Below are positions 16,088 to 26,566 of a DNA stretch of 64,000 bases, piece by piece. The notes under the pieces are model-generated. The model did no database searches, had not been told where the DNA came from, and saw only the letters and a list, made by a program, of their open reading frames with translations. A program made the position numbers and the translations under genes. The DNA is from Vibrio sp. 10N.286.49.B1 (GTDB lineage: Bacteria; Pseudomonadota; Gammaproteobacteria; Enterobacterales; Vibrionaceae): positions 1 through 64,000 of the forward strand of contig NZ_MCUW01000078.1 in NCBI RefSeq assembly GCF_002873335.1, read 5' to 3'. Within the stretch, counting starts at the first letter, position 1. Each line of letters begins with the position of its first letter.

Positions 16088-19000
16088 TCAACGTTTCGGG
16101 CCCTGATTTTTTTCAAATTCTTCCAACATATTATTTAGGAAATTTAGACGCTTGCGACGATCCGTCAAGCTTTCTATGAATTTGAATTTTGTCGGCCCTT
16201 CCATGGCAAACTTGTGTGGCTGAGCTTGTAGCAGTTTAACTAAGAAGGCTGGGTCTATGTCAGCATCAGGATAAAATTCGATGTAACCCCCTTTGTCGTG
16301 CGCCTCCAGTTTTTTCACTTTTAGTTGAGCCGCACGTAGCTTCATTGCTGAAATGGCCAGCAAGTGTTTGGCTGCATCGGGTAGCAAACCAAATCGGTCA
16401 ATCAATTCGACTTTTAGTTCACTGAGTTCTTCGTGATCGGCCACACTTGCTATGCGTTTGTACATAGACAGTCGCATATTAACATCTGGTATATAGTCGT
16501 CAGGAAGCAAGGCAGGAATGCGTAATTCAACTTCTGTCTGCTCACGCAATAAGTCGTCAAGTGATGGCTCTTTGCCTTCTTTGAGTGCTTCTACGGCTTG
16601 TTCTAACATTTCCATATACAAAGAAAAACCAACCGAGTGAATCTGGCCACTTTGTTCGTCGCCCAGTAGTTCACCAGCCCCTCGAATTTCCAGGTCGTGC
16701 GTGGCAAGCGTAAATCCGGCGCCCAAGTCTTCTAGGGATGCAATTGCATCGAGTCGCTTAATGGCGTCTTTGGTTATCGCTTTAGGGTGTGGCGTGAGTA
16801 AGTAAGCATAAGCTTGGTGATGCGAACGTCCAACACGGCCTCGTAATTGGTGTAATTGAGCTAAACCGAGGTTGTCGGCTCGGTCCATAATAATGGTATT
16901 GGCGGTCGGAACATCGATGCCCGTTTCAATGATTGTCGTACACACGAGCAGATTGAAGCGCTGATGATAGAAATCATTCATAATGCGCTCAAGCTCGCGC
17001 TCTCGCATTTGTCCGTGGGCCACGGTGATGCGGGCTTCAGGTATAAGTTTAGCGAGGTCCTCGGCCACCTTATCAATGGTTTCCACTTGGTTGTGCAGAA
17101 AGTACACTTGTCCGCCACGCATAATCTCACGCAGAGCGGCTTCACGAACGACGCTGTCATCACGCTCGCGAACAAAGGTCTTAATCGCGAGGCGACGTGC
17201 TGGCGGGGTAGCGATAATCGATAAATCTCGCATGCCACTCATTGCCATATTAAGCGTTCGTGGGATAGGTGTGGCGGTTAACGTTAAGATGTCGACGTCG
17301 GCGCGCATGGCTTTTACTTTTTCTTTTTGACGAACACCAAATCGGTGTTCTTCATCGACAACCAGTAGGCCAAGATCTCTAAATTTGATCGTGCTTGAAA
17401 GCAGCTTATGTGTCCCTACCAGAATGTCGACCTTGCCTTCTTTGACATCCTCTAAAATGAGTTTTTGCTCTTTCGCAGTTTTGAAGCGCGACAACACCTC
17501 TACACGAATCGGCAAATTGGCAAATCGGTCACGAAAGTTTTCAAAGTGCTGCTGGGCAAGGAGTGTGGTTGGTACCAATACCGCCACTTGTTTATTGTTG
17601 TCGGTTGATAAGAAGGCCGCACGCATCGCCACTTCGGTTTTACCAAAGCCTACATCCCCACATACAAGTCGGTCCATCGCCTTCGCTTGGCACATGTCAG
17701 ATAGTACCGCATTGATGGCTTGGGCTTGGTCGTCCGTTTCTTCAAACGGGAAGCCGGTTTTGAACGTGGCGTATTGATCTCTATCGAGCACAAACTTATA
17801 GCCCGGCTTGAGCTCTCTTTTGGCATAAACGTCAAGCAATTCAGCCGCGACATCGCGTACTCTTTCCGCTGCTTTACGTCGAGCTTTCGTCCAGGCTTCT
17901 CCGCCAAGCTTATTGAGCGGCGCTGTGTCTTCTGCGCCACCTGAGTACCGGCCAATGAGGTTCAATGAGGCGACCGGAACATAGAGCTTGGCTTCGTTTT
18001 GATATTCTAGCGTGACGTATTCTGTAGTGATTCCACCAGCTTCAAGGGTTTGAAGCCCGAGGTATCGACCAATCCCGTGGTCCACATGAACAACGGGTTG
18101 ACCTGGTTTTAATTCCGCAAGATTACGAATAATGGTGTCGCTGTTAACGGACCGTTTTTCTTTTTTCCTGCGTTGCACAACGCGTTCACCAAGCATGTCG
18201 CTTTCGCAGACAAGGGCAAATTGTTTTCCTTGGGCAAAGCCGTATTCACATTGACCAATGATAAGACTGAATTTGTCTTTACTGGCAAGGGCTGACGCGA
18301 GGCTTTCGTGTTCTTGAGGGCGCAGCTTAATGCGATGCAGTAGTTCAATGAGTGCTTCACGTCTTCCTTCTGATTCAACAGAAAAAATGATCTGGCCTTG
18401 GTATTGCTCAGTGAACTGGCGAACCTGTGCCATCGGCTCTTTGAGCTGATGTTGGACTGAGATGTCAGGCAGTGGGCTAATATCGGCGTTTTTTCTGCCT
18501 GCCTTAGCGTCAATCGTGTCACTAGACACAATAAGTTGGGCGTGCTGTTTTAGCCCAGTATAAAACTCATCTTTTTGTTGCCATAACGCGGCCGGTGGCA
18601 ATAGTGGACGAAGAGGATCAACTTTTCTCTGTTCATAACGTTGTGCAACGTCATTGAGGAAATGCTCGATAGAAGCGTCAATATCTCCAACCATAATGAG
18701 TTGCGAGTCATCATTGACGTACTCGAACAGTGTCTCAGTATGATCGAAGAACAATGGCTGCCAATACTCTATACCAGCCGGCCAAATCCCTTTAGAGACC
18801 TGGCTATAGATCGACTCTGGCTCTCTACGTGCTTCAAACTGCTGACGCCAGCGTACGCGAAACTCTTCGATGGCTTCTTTGGTGGTCGGGAACTCATGCG
18901 CAGGCAGTAAGCGTATCTCGTTGATGTCTTCCACTGAGCGCTGATTTTCGGGATCAAACGTTCGAATGGTATCAATTTCGTCGTCGAAAAAGTCGATTCG

Positions 19001-19546
19001 ATAAGGCGCATCGCTGCCCATCGGGTATAAATCAAGGATGGAACCGCGACTTGCATATTCACCCGGACCAAAGACTTGCTCAACTTGGCGGTAGCCCGAA
19101 TTTTCAAGCTGATGGCGTAACTTTTGTAGCGAAAATAAATCACCAACTTTCACCATTAAGGTGTGTTGCAATAAAAAGTCGCGTGGCGTTTGCCTTTGAA
19201 GCAATGTACTGACCGGAATAATGGTGATGCCAGAACTTTGCTGCGGCAGTGTATAAAGCTTGGCTATTCGCTCAGAGATAATATCTTGATGTGGCGAAAA
19301 ATTGTCATACGGCAGGGTTTCCCAATCAGGGAATATACCGACATTATCTGGATAAAACTGCTCAATCTCACCTTGCAGTTTAATCGCCAGCTGCGGGTCT
19401 GGAACGACGAGGAGCGTATGACTATTATGTGCTTGTGCGTGCTCACTGATAGCAAGTGCAAGTGAGCCACCAAGTAGGTTGCCCAGATATTTTTTATCGC
19501 CCGCACCTGATGGCATGTTTAGGGGGAGTAACGAAGAATTGGTCAT
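16088..19546 (-). CDS. mfd: Transcription-repair coupling factor Mfd
   Basis: 1152 aa, full length. UvrB-like N-terminal region, RNA-polymerase-interacting (CarD-like) domain with VVHVDHGIGRYLGL at about 480-495, then the SF2 helicase/translocase: Walker A GDVGFGKTEVAMRAAF at about 628-645, the DEEHRFG box at about 730, the TATPIPRTL motif III region, and the C-terminal TRCF domain. Mfd removes stalled RNA polymerase and recruits UvrA. Only 5 nt separate it from plzB upstream; csiV follows at 138 nt, so the three probably share a transcript. Confidence 0.98.
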   Translation of the reverse strand: MTNSSLLPLNMPSGAGDKKYLGNLLGGSLALAISEHAQAHNSHTLLVVPDPQLAIKLQGEIEQFYPDNVGIFPDWETLPYDNFSPHQDIISERIAKLYTLPQQSSGITIIPVSTLLQRQTPRDFLLQHTLMVKVGDLFSLQKLRHQLENSGYRQVEQVFGPGEYASRGSILDLYPMGSDAPYRIDFFDDEIDTIRTFDPENQRSVEDINEIRLLPAHEFPTTKEAIEEFRVRWRQQFEARREPESIYSQVSKGIWPAGIEYWQPLFFDHTETLFEYVNDDSQLIMVGDIDASIEHFLNDVAQRYEQRKVDPLRPLLPPAALWQQKDEFYTGLKQHAQLIVSSDTIDAKAGRKNADISPLPDISVQHQLKEPMAQVRQFTEQYQGQIIFSVESEGRREALIELLHRIKLRPQEHESLASALASKDKFSLIIGQCEYGFAQGKQFALVCESDMLGERVVQRRKKEKRSVNSDTIIRNLAELKPGQPVVHVDHGIGRYLGLQTLEAGGITTEYVTLEYQNEAKLYVPVASLNLIGRYSGGAEDTAPLNKLGGEAWTKARRKAAERVRDVAAELLDVYAKRELKPGYKFVLDRDQYATFKTGFPFEETDDQAQAINAVLSDMCQAKAMDRLVCGDVGFGKTEVAMRAAFLSTDNNKQVAVLVPTTLLAQQHFENFRDRFANLPIRVEVLSRFKTAKEQKLILEDVKEGKVDILVGTHKLLSSTIKFRDLGLLVVDEEHRFGVRQKEKVKAMRADVDILTLTATPIPRTLNMAMSGMRDLSIIATPPARRLAIKTFVRERDDSVVREAALREIMRGGQVYFLHNQVETIDKVAEDLAKLIPEARITVAHGQMRERELERIMNDFYHQRFNLLVCTTIIETGIDVPTANTIIMDRADNLGLAQLHQLRGRVGRSHHQAYAYLLTPHPKAITKDAIKRLDAIASLEDLGAGFTLATHDLEIRGAGELLGDEQSGQIHSVGFSLYMEMLEQAVEALKEGKEPSLDDLLREQTEVELRIPALLPDDYIPDVNMRLSMYKRIASVADHEELSELKVELIDRFGLLPDAAKHLLAISAMKLRAAQLKVKKLEAHDKGGYIEFYPDADIDPAFLVKLLQAQPHKFAMEGPTKFKFIESLTDRRKRLNFLNNMLEEFEKNQGPKR

Positions 19547-19551
19547 AGTGT

Positions 19552-20121
19552 TTAACTTTTTTCTCGGTCAAGCGAACGCTGTCTTAATAATTTTTGCTGA
19601 TGGTGCAGCGCGGCTTTAATTAGCATGTCTTGATGGTCTTCAAGAATACGTACGAATGCGAGTGTCATTGAAAATGACGAATCTGTTTGTTGGACGTTGG
19701 TGACTTCACCGTAACAATAGATACCAGCAGGTGGTGAATCCAAAAACAGTTTTATGGTAGCTAACTGCCCAAGCTCTAACGGGGCGTTGCTGCTATAAGC
19801 TATCTCGCCCGCCCCAAAATGGGTGGTGATTTGACGATACTCTGCGTGGTCTTGCTGAGCAATCATATAGTTGAGCAGGAGGTTCAGTTTGGTATTTTGT
19901 TGTTCGATGAGTTCGGCGACGTGTTTTAGGTTTTGTTGTTGCAGTTCGTGTTTAGCGGCGTCGCGTTGTTGATCAAGTTGGCTAAACTCACAGGATGCGA
20001 CAAACGGAGCAGGGATTTGCGCAAGGTACTCTTCTAAGCTAGGTAACACTGCCCCCACGTCTAGGGGTTCAATGTTTGCTCTAATTGCGCCGTTTACGGT
20101 AAAGAAGTCATTCTGTGACAT
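19552..20121 (-). CDS. plzB: PilZ-domain protein (PlzB-like)
   Basis: 189 aa, first gene of the plzB-mfd-csiV run; its ribosome site is AGGAAT. An N-terminal coiled-coil stretch (about 45-85) precedes a C-terminal PilZ-like barrel (about 95-165). In canonical PilZ proteins c-di-GMP contacts RxxxR and D/NxSxxG. Here the second motif position reads THFGAG (100-105), keeping only the last Gly, so binding is doubtful. V. cholerae PlzB (VC1885) lies in the same place beside mfd. Assignment by position and fold pattern. Confidence 0.78.
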   Translation of the reverse strand: MSQNDFFTVNGAIRANIEPLDVGAVLPSLEEYLAQIPAPFVASCEFSQLDQQRDAAKHELQQQNLKHVAELIEQQNTKLNLLLNYMIAQQDHAEYRQITTHFGAGEIAYSSNAPLELGQLATIKLFLDSPPAGIYCYGEVTNVQQTDSSFSMTLAFVRILEDHQDMLIKAALHHQQKLLRQRSLDREKS

Positions 20122-20294
20122 AGATAATTCCTGTTTAATTGTGTTAATTATCTCTGGCTATCACTGAGTTATCAAGAAATTGACCGATCAAATCGTTAAA
20201 AGTCTGTCATTTAAAACGAAAATCACATTCAGGGCTACAACCTAAGCGCATTTCTCGTTACATTAGCCTTAGATTTTTTTCTATGGTTGGTGCT
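20122..20294. promoter_or_regulatory. Divergent region plzB / lolC
   Basis: Short AT-rich spacer that must carry the promoters of plzB-mfd-csiV (-) and lolCDE (+). No clear consensus hexamers or dyads recognised. Confidence 0.3.
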
Positions 20295-21503
20295 ATGTTT
20301 CACCCATTACCCGTTTTTATCGGATTACGCTATCTGCGAGGTCGTTCAGGCGATCGCTTTAGCCGCTTTGTTTCTTATATGTCTACGGCCGGAATTACGA
20401 TCGGTGTTTTGTCTTTGGTGACGGTTTTGTCTGTGATGAATGGGTTTGAAGCGCAACTTAAAGGGCGCATTTTAGGTGTATTGCCTCAAGCTGTCATCAC
20501 ACATTCCAGCGGTACGATTTCAATCGACGAGCCACCGCCCAGCTTCTTAACTGACTTCCCAACAAGTCAGGCTCCGGTTCCTATTGTTCGAAGTGAATCC
20601 GTCGTGCAGAGTCACCAAGGGCTTGCAGCTGTCATGATGTTGGGTATTGAGCCTGACAGTGATGATCCCATTCGTCACCGGATGGTGAGTGGCAGTGTTA
20701 ATCAATTGAAAGCGGGGGAGTATAAGGTCTTACTTGGGCATACCCTTGCGCGCGAATTGGATGTACAAGTCGGGGATAAGATTCGTCTTATGGTCACCAG
20801 CGCCAGTCAGTATACGCCGCTTGGTCGCATTCCAAGTCAACGCATGTTTACCATTGCGGGACTTTATAGTACGGGCTCAGATATCGATAGCTCACTGATT
20901 GTGACTCATATTACCGATGCCGCCAAACTGATGCGGTTTAAACCGGGAGAGGCGAGTGGTTGGCGATTATTCTTCAATGACCCGTTTGTCGTTTCTGATC
21001 TGAGTAAAACGGAACTACCCGAGCAGTGGCAATGGAGCGACTGGCGAGACCAGCGTGGTGAGCTGTTTCAAGCCGTACGAATGGAAAAGAACATGATGGG
21101 GTTGATGTTAGGCCTGATCATCGGTGTTGCGGCATTTAACATCATCTCGGCGCTGATCATGGTCGTGATGGAAAAACAGGCAGAAGTGGCGATTTTGAAA
21201 ACTCAAGGGATGTCTGATAAGCAAGTACTCGCCATTTTCATGGTACAAGGGGCCAGTAGTGGTGCCATCGGTGCCTTGGTCGGTGGCGTATTGGGTGTTT
21301 TGATGGCGAATAACCTTAATGCACTACTTGATGCGATGGGGGTTGCTTTGTTTAGTTTTGGTGGTCAGTTGCCGATTTTGGTTAACCCTGCTCAAATTGT
21401 TATCGTTGTTGTTGGCGCGGTGTTACTGAGCCTAGTTGCCACATTGTTTCCTTCTTACCGTGCGTCGTCCGTGAAACCAGCTGAGGCTTTAAGATATGAG
21501 TAA
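20295..21503 (+). CDS. lolC: Lipoprotein-releasing ABC transporter permease LolC
   Basis: 402 aa from ATG 20295, preferred over ATG 20283 because relatives begin [16 protein letters not shown]; neither start has a strong ribosome site. Four membrane segments: one near 25-50 and three C-terminal (about 265-390), with a large periplasmic domain between, the MacB/LolC layout. With LolE and LolD it lifts outer-membrane lipoproteins from the inner membrane to LolA. Overlaps lolD by 8 nt. The lipoproteins of this same window (LpoB, YcfL and others) are likely clients. Confidence 0.96.
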   Translation: MFHPLPVFIGLRYLRGRSGDRFSRFVSYMSTAGITIGVLSLVTVLSVMNGFEAQLKGRILGVLPQAVITHSSGTISIDEPPPSFLTDFPTSQAPVPIVRSESVVQSHQGLAAVMMLGIEPDSDDPIRHRMVSGSVNQLKAGEYKVLLGHTLARELDVQVGDKIRLMVTSASQYTPLGRIPSQRMFTIAGLYSTGSDIDSSLIVTHITDAAKLMRFKPGEASGWRLFFNDPFVVSDLSKTELPEQWQWSDWRDQRGELFQAVRMEKNMMGLMLGLIIGVAAFNIISALIMVVMEKQAEVAILKTQGMSDKQVLAIFMVQGASSGAIGALVGGVLGVLMANNLNALLDAMGVALFSFGGQLPILVNPAQIVIVVVGAVLLSLVATLFPSYRASSVKPAEALRYE

Positions 21504-22185
21504 TACATTAATCGCTTGCCATGATATTAGAAAAACGTACCACGATGGCGCGGTCGATACCGAGGTCTTAAAAGGCGTGAGCTTTGAAGTGGCAAAAGGA
21601 GAACTGGTGTCGATTATTGGTTCATCTGGTTCGGGGAAGTCAACACTGCTGCATGTGTTAGGTGCATTGGATGAAGTGTCGCAAGGTGATGTCGAGTTCT
21701 TAGGTCAATCTTTGTTATCTTTAAATGGCAACCAACAAGCTAAGATTCGAAATCAACATCTGGGTTTTGTATACCAGTTCCACCATCTTCTTAGCGATTT
21801 TACGGCGCTTGAGAATGTCGCCATGCCGTTGCTTATCGGTGGTATGAATACCAAGCAGGCGAAAGAAGAAGCGAATGATTTACTCACGCGAGTTGGCTTG
21901 AGCCACCGTGTTACGCACCGCCCTTCAGAACTGTCGGGAGGAGAAAGGCAGCGTGTTGCCATTGCTCGCGCATTAGTGAATAAGCCCTCACTTGTCTTGG
22001 CGGATGAACCAACGGGCAACCTCGACCACAAGACCGCTTTGTCAATTTACGATTTGATGCGAACGTTGAACAAGGAGTACGGCACCGCCTTTTTAGTGGT
22101 AACGCATGATAACGAGCTAGCAGAAAAAATGGATAGACAGCTTCATATGCAAGATGGTCTATTGATCGATATAGCGCAGAGTTAA
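21496..22185 (+). CDS. lolD: Lipoprotein-releasing ABC transporter ATPase LolD
   Basis: 229 aa single ABC domain: Walker [16 protein letters not shown] at about 42-56, the Lol-specific motif region ([21 protein letters not shown]), signature [15 protein letters not shown], Walker [13 protein letters not shown] and the switch His (VVTHD). It powers LolCDE. The gene overlaps lolC by 8 nt and lolE follows after 9 nt, so the complex is made from one transcript. Confidence 0.97.
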   Translation: MSNTLIACHDIRKTYHDGAVDTEVLKGVSFEVAKGELVSIIGSSGSGKSTLLHVLGALDEVSQGDVEFLGQSLLSLNGNQQAKIRNQHLGFVYQFHHLLSDFTALENVAMPLLIGGMNTKQAKEEANDLLTRVGLSHRVTHRPSELSGGERQRVAIARALVNKPSLVLADEPTGNLDHKTALSIYDLMRTLNKEYGTAFLVVTHDNELAEKMDRQLHMQDGLLIDIAQS

Positions 22186-22194
22186 GGAATCAAC

Positions 22195-23433
22195 GTGTCA
22201 CTATCCTTTTTTATTGGCAAACGATTTAGCCAAGCTAAACAACGAAATCGCATGGTGTCGTTTATATCGATATCGTCGATAGTCGGTATAGCGGTTGGAG
22301 TCGCGGTGATTATTGTCGGTTTATCGGCAATGAACGGGTTTGAGCGTGAGTTAAAAAATCGCGTGCTGTCAGTGATCTCTCACGGCGAGTTCGAGGGGGT
22401 GAATCAACCTATCGAAAACTGGCAAAAGATCATGGAGACTTCTCTCAATCATACCAGCGTGGAAGCGGCGGCGCCGTATATTCGCATGACAGCATTAGTT
22501 GAAAAAGGCAGTCAGCTAAAAGCGGTGGAGGTGAGAGGCGTTGATCCGAAGCTGGAAGAGCAAGTGTCGTCTTTACCAAGCTTTGTGAACAAGCAAAGTT
22601 GGCAATCTTTTCGGGCCGGAGAGCAGCAAGCGATTTTGGGTAAAGGCGTGGCGGACCAAGTCAATGCGAAAATTGGTGACTTTGTCACCTTGATGATCCC
22701 GTCGACCAGCAATACCAGTAAGGTACAGTCTCCAAGGCGAGTTCGGGTTAAAGTTGCAGGCTTGCTCGAGTTGAATGGGCAGATTGACCATAGCTTGGTG
22801 ATTGTGCCATTGCAAGATGCTCAGAGCTACGCCCGAATGGGGGATAAAGTCAGCGGCGTTTCGATTAAAGTGGATGACGTATTTAATGCCCCATTGATTG
22901 TAAGACAAGTCGGTAACTCGCTCTCAGAGTATGTCTACCTGAGAAGCTGGAAACAAAAGTATGGCTTTTTATATCGTGATATTGAGCTAGTTAGAACGAT
23001 CATGTACCTAGTTATGGTATTGGTGATTGGCGTGGCTTGCTTCAATATTGTCTCGACGTTGATGATGGCAGTAAAAGACCGTTCTGGTGAGATTGCGATT
23101 TTGCGAACGATGGGGGCGTCCGATCGATTGATTCGACGAATCTTTATTTGGCAAGGCGTCTTTTCGGGCGTCGTGGGCAGTATTGTTGGTGGTATAGCGG
23201 GTGCTTTATTGGCATTGAATCTTACTCCAACTATCTCGGCCTTAGAAAAGCTTGTGGGTCATCAGTTTTTGTCAGGTGATATTTATTTTGTCGATTTCCT
23301 ACCGTCTCAGTTGATGTGGAGTGATGTGGCGTTAGTGTCAGGTACGGCTATTGCGCTGAGCTTAATTGCCACCTGGTACCCAGCATCAAAAGCGAGTCAG
23401 CTCAATCCTGCTTCGGTACTCAGTGCAAAATAG
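22195..23433 (+). CDS. lolE: Lipoprotein-releasing ABC transporter permease LolE
   Basis: 412 aa from GTG 22195 with AAGGAAT upstream. Same MacB-like plan as LolC: N-terminal membrane segment (IVGIAVGVAVIIVGLSAMNG), large periplasmic domain, and three C-terminal segments with the conserved ILRTMGASDRLIRRIFIWQG coupling region. LolE recognises the lipoprotein in the LolCDE complex. Last gene of lolCDE; a terminator follows at 23492. Confidence 0.96.
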   Translation: MSLSFFIGKRFSQAKQRNRMVSFISISSIVGIAVGVAVIIVGLSAMNGFERELKNRVLSVISHGEFEGVNQPIENWQKIMETSLNHTSVEAAAPYIRMTALVEKGSQLKAVEVRGVDPKLEEQVSSLPSFVNKQSWQSFRAGEQQAILGKGVADQVNAKIGDFVTLMIPSTSNTSKVQSPRRVRVKVAGLLELNGQIDHSLVIVPLQDAQSYARMGDKVSGVSIKVDDVFNAPLIVRQVGNSLSEYVYLRSWKQKYGFLYRDIELVRTIMYLVMVLVIGVACFNIVSTLMMAVKDRSGEIAILRTMGASDRLIRRIFIWQGVFSGVVGSIVGGIAGALLALNLTPTISALEKLVGHQFLSGDIYFVDFLPSQLMWSDVALVSGTAIALSLIATWYPASKASQLNPASVLSAK

Positions 23434-23491
23434 ATACTGGATGGGTTTCGATGGCCTAACTGATGCTTGATTATTTAAGCGAGAGACCAAT

Positions 23492-23517
23492 AAAAAAGGA
23501 CCTAGTGGTCCTTTTTT
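23492..23517. terminator. Two-way terminator after lolE
   Basis: AAAAAAGGACC (23492-23502) pairs perfectly with GGTCCTTTTTT (23507-23517), loop TAGT. It works for lolE (+) and could also stop the convergent DUF2062 transcript (-). Confidence 0.9.
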
Positions 23518-23722
23518 GCTTACTGACATACAGAACGATTTCACACCTTCGCTACATTGCTCGTATCGTGACTCTCGATCATTGTGCACACCTCAAAGCC
23601 GCTCTAATTTAGCGGTTGTCAGCTTAATCTTAGGATGTCCACTAGGCTAGAGCCTCAGTGGTCGTCGCTATGCATTTTCAAGGTACCGTCGCGAGGATTC
23701 GACCCGCTTATATCGGAGTTGA

Positions 23723-24232
23723 CTACCTCAGGGAACGTTGCTGCCAGCTTCTTACTACTGAATAGCGCCATAAGCCACGAATGCCAAAATAGCCGGCAAC
23801 GGCTGCAAGCGCGCCACAAAGCATGCATCCCAACAAAAAGGGAGGCCCGATTGTAGACATTTGTGCTGCCAGATACTGCCATGAAAGTTCAAAATGAAAG
23901 GGTTGTGTCGGTGTGTTCAAACAAAATGCACCCACTTTATAGGCGAAGTAAAACAGCACCGGCATGGTAACGGGGTTACTGATCCAAACTAAAGCCACCG
24001 ATAACGGCAGATTAACGCCAAATAATATCGCGAGACCAGCGGCCATAATCATTTGACTTGGAAGTGGGACGAAAGCCATAAACAAGCCGACGGCAAATGC
24101 GCCCGCGGCAGATCGGCGGTTCAAACACCAAAGATTGGGGTTATAGAGGACATTGCCGAATATTTTCAACGCCTTTTGTTTTTTGATCACTTCGTGATCG
24201 GGCATGAAACGTTTAATGAACTTTCTTGGCAT
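23723..24232 (-). CDS. DUF2062 membrane protein
   Basis: 169 aa. N-terminal basic stretch, then the DUF2062 signature SAAGAFAVGLFMAFVPLPSQ followed by two or three membrane segments (MIMAAGLAILFGVNLPLSVALVW and FLLGCMLCGALAAVAGYFGI). Function unknown for the family. The start is 8 nt from the divergent comEC start, so each promoter must lie within the other gene. DUF2062 genes next to comEC are common in Vibrio (from memory). Confidence 0.88.
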   Translation of the reverse strand: MPRKFIKRFMPDHEVIKKQKALKIFGNVLYNPNLWCLNRRSAAGAFAVGLFMAFVPLPSQMIMAAGLAILFGVNLPLSVALVWISNPVTMPVLFYFAYKVGAFCLNTPTQPFHFELSWQYLAAQMSTIGPPFLLGCMLCGALAAVAGYFGIRGLWRYSVVRSWQQRSLR

Positions 24233-24240
24233 AGGAAAAC

Positions 24241-26535
24241 ATGACTCTCTTTACAAGCATCACCGTACCTTTGGTTTACACCCTAATATTAGTAAGTGCA
24301 ACCTTTTGGCCAGTAATGCCGAATATCTATTGGTTGATTCCTTTATCCTTAATCAGTGTCGCCTGGGTGATAAAACGTCGCTTCGTAGCATTAACGGTAT
24401 TCATCGCACTATCCGTGGCATTAATTCAAGGAAATCTACTTAAGCACCAATCGGAACAGCTTTTTCGATTCGGCACAGATGTTACCATAAAAGCGAACGT
24501 TGACAGCTATTTTAAACAAATAAGTCAAGGCTATGAAGTTGACGTCACCATCCTCGAGATAAATGATGAGCCAACTTATCGGCTTAATCGACCGCAAATT
24601 AAACTTAGAGTAACGACGCCGATAGAGATTGGTTCAGTGGTGTCGGCACCCGTTCGTTTAAAGCGAATTGTCGGGCTGTTAAACTCAGTAGGGTATGATA
24701 AGGAAAAGCATTATTTCTCGACCGGCATGATTGCCCAAGCGGATATTGCCCCCTCATCACATGTACTCATATCGAGTCCCCGTTACTGGAAATCATTTAC
24801 CTATCGTCAAATCCATAAGGCGACAGAAGCAAGTCGTTACCAAGCGTACTACCTGGCCCTCATCTTTGGTGACCGCTCCTTGCTGACGCCGAGAGACTGG
24901 GCTCAGCTTCGTGAAAGTGGGTTATCACATCTGATGGCGATTTCTGGGTTACACGTTGGAATTGTATTTGCTATTGGTGTGCTTGTTGGGCGATGTGTAC
25001 GAGTCGTGTGTAGCAAGCTATTGAAGCCAGGCCCTTTATTATCAGTGATTCAGGCGTGGGGCGGTGTGACTATTGGCTTTATGCTTGCGGGTGGATATGG
25101 TGCGCTTGCCAATTACTCTGTACCCACGGTGAGGGCGCTGTTGATGCTCGTGGTCCTTTATTTTTTTTATGCGAGAAAGGTTAAGACGGACACCATCGTC
25201 ATTGTGTTGATCAGTTCGAGCGTAATATTAACCTTGCTTCCGTTTTCATCTGCCAGTATGAGTTTTTGGCTATCTTATTACGCCGTGACGGCTTTGATTA
25301 TTTTATCGGTTGGCCGTCATGCTCCCGAACGGAGTGAGAGCGATAAAAAGCACCACTGGGTGTATTTTCATCTTGGATTAGCCATTTTGTTTTTACCCCT
25401 TTTGGTGTTTCTTTTTAATGGGGTTTCGCTGGGCAGTTCTTTTTACAACCTCGTATTCGTGCCTTGGTTTACGTTTGTTGTTATCCCAAGTTTGTTAGTC
25501 ATTACGTTATGTTCTCTTGTCGTGAGTCATAACGGGTTATATGGCGCTGTGATGGATCCGTTATTGTCGGTTGTGGATGTCGCGCTATCTTATTCACATT
25601 GGTTTTGGCTTGAGCTTGAGGTGCTTTATGTTTGGCTATTGATGACGTTGATTTGTTTATGGTATTTACGCGTTTGGATGAATGTTCAGGTACTCGTCTG
25701 CCTTGGCGTCACTGCTGGAATAACGGTTATAGAATCGGACAAAAAGTCTGGTTTTCAGGTCAATGTCTTGGATATAGGCCACGGGCTTGCGGTGATTATC
25801 CGGCAAGGTAAAGAAGCGGTGATATATGATACTGGGATGGAGGTTAACGGGTTTAGCATTGCTGAGCGTGTCATTACACCGACGTTAACACGATTAGGCG
25901 TAGACTCCGTTGAAGGTTTGATATTGAGTCACTCAGATAATGATCACGCTGGCGGAGCGCAAACCCTTATTAATACATGGCCGTTGACCTGGATACGTCG
26001 TCCCGATGTGAGCGATCGTGTACGTCCCTGTAAAAAGGGAGAGAAGTGGTACTGGAAGTCTGTAACCTTTGAGGCCTTATGGCCTCCGAAACTCGTGACA
26101 CGAGCATACAACCCACATTCGTGTGTTGTACTCATGACGTATTATGCCGCGGAGTCAGGGGCCAGCTATCGAGTACTGTTTGCTGGTGATGTTGACAAAA
26201 TTGGCGAAATCTTATTATTTCGCGATCTGTCTTTGCAGAATATTGATGTGTTAATTGTTCCACATCACGGTAGTAAAACGTCGTCGTCGAGGTTCTTGAT
26301 GAACAAAGTGACCGCGAATTATGCGGTCGCCTCGACTCGCTTTGGTGGACGATGGAACTTGCCTAATCCGGCGATTAAAGAAAGCTATCAACGACGCGGC
26401 AGTATTTGGCATGATACTGGATCGGCGGGACAGGTGGTTTATCGATTTAATGGTCAAGAAGTGAGCGCTTCTTCGCTTCGGAGCGATAAGCTTGCGCCTT
26501 GGTATAGGCAGATGTTGAGAAGCGGAGTAGAATAA
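24241..26535 (+). CDS. comEC: ComEC/Rec2 DNA-internalisation protein
   Basis: 764 aa, full length. N-terminal membrane segments, soluble DUF4131-like region, polytopic Competence domain (SGLSHLMAISGLHVGIVFAI at about 223-242), and a C-terminal metallo-beta-lactamase domain with SHSDNDHAGG near 561-570, metal ligands intact. ComEC forms the inner-membrane channel that takes up one DNA strand in natural transformation; in vibrios this is induced on chitin. msbA follows after 31 nt. The start lies 8 nt from that of the divergent DUF2062 gene. Confidence 0.95.
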   Translation: MTLFTSITVPLVYTLILVSATFWPVMPNIYWLIPLSLISVAWVIKRRFVALTVFIALSVALIQGNLLKHQSEQLFRFGTDVTIKANVDSYFKQISQGYEVDVTILEINDEPTYRLNRPQIKLRVTTPIEIGSVVSAPVRLKRIVGLLNSVGYDKEKHYFSTGMIAQADIAPSSHVLISSPRYWKSFTYRQIHKATEASRYQAYYLALIFGDRSLLTPRDWAQLRESGLSHLMAISGLHVGIVFAIGVLVGRCVRVVCSKLLKPGPLLSVIQAWGGVTIGFMLAGGYGALANYSVPTVRALLMLVVLYFFYARKVKTDTIVIVLISSSVILTLLPFSSASMSFWLSYYAVTALIILSVGRHAPERSESDKKHHWVYFHLGLAILFLPLLVFLFNGVSLGSSFYNLVFVPWFTFVVIPSLLVITLCSLVVSHNGLYGAVMDPLLSVVDVALSYSHWFWLELEVLYVWLLMTLICLWYLRVWMNVQVLVCLGVTAGITVIESDKKSGFQVNVLDIGHGLAVIIRQGKEAVIYDTGMEVNGFSIAERVITPTLTRLGVDSVEGLILSHSDNDHAGGAQTLINTWPLTWIRRPDVSDRVRPCKKGEKWYWKSVTFEALWPPKLVTRAYNPHSCVVLMTYYAAESGASYRVLFAGDVDKIGEILLFRDLSLQNIDVLIVPHHGSKTSSSRFLMNKVTANYAVASTRFGGRWNLPNPAIKESYQRRGSIWHDTGSAGQVVYRFNGQEVSASSLRSDKLAPWYRQMLRSGVE

Positions 26536-26566
26536 AGGGAAATGAAGAAAAAATGATTGATAAATT

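Noticed and set aside
23680..23722. tRNA-like 3' end (on the minus strand GCGGG, a TCGAATC loop, then CTCGC)
   Set aside because: The T-arm stem pairs, but the loop lacks a T of the normal TTCGAAT, and no matching acceptor, D arm or anticodon arm is found upstream, which is coding for the DUF2062 protein.
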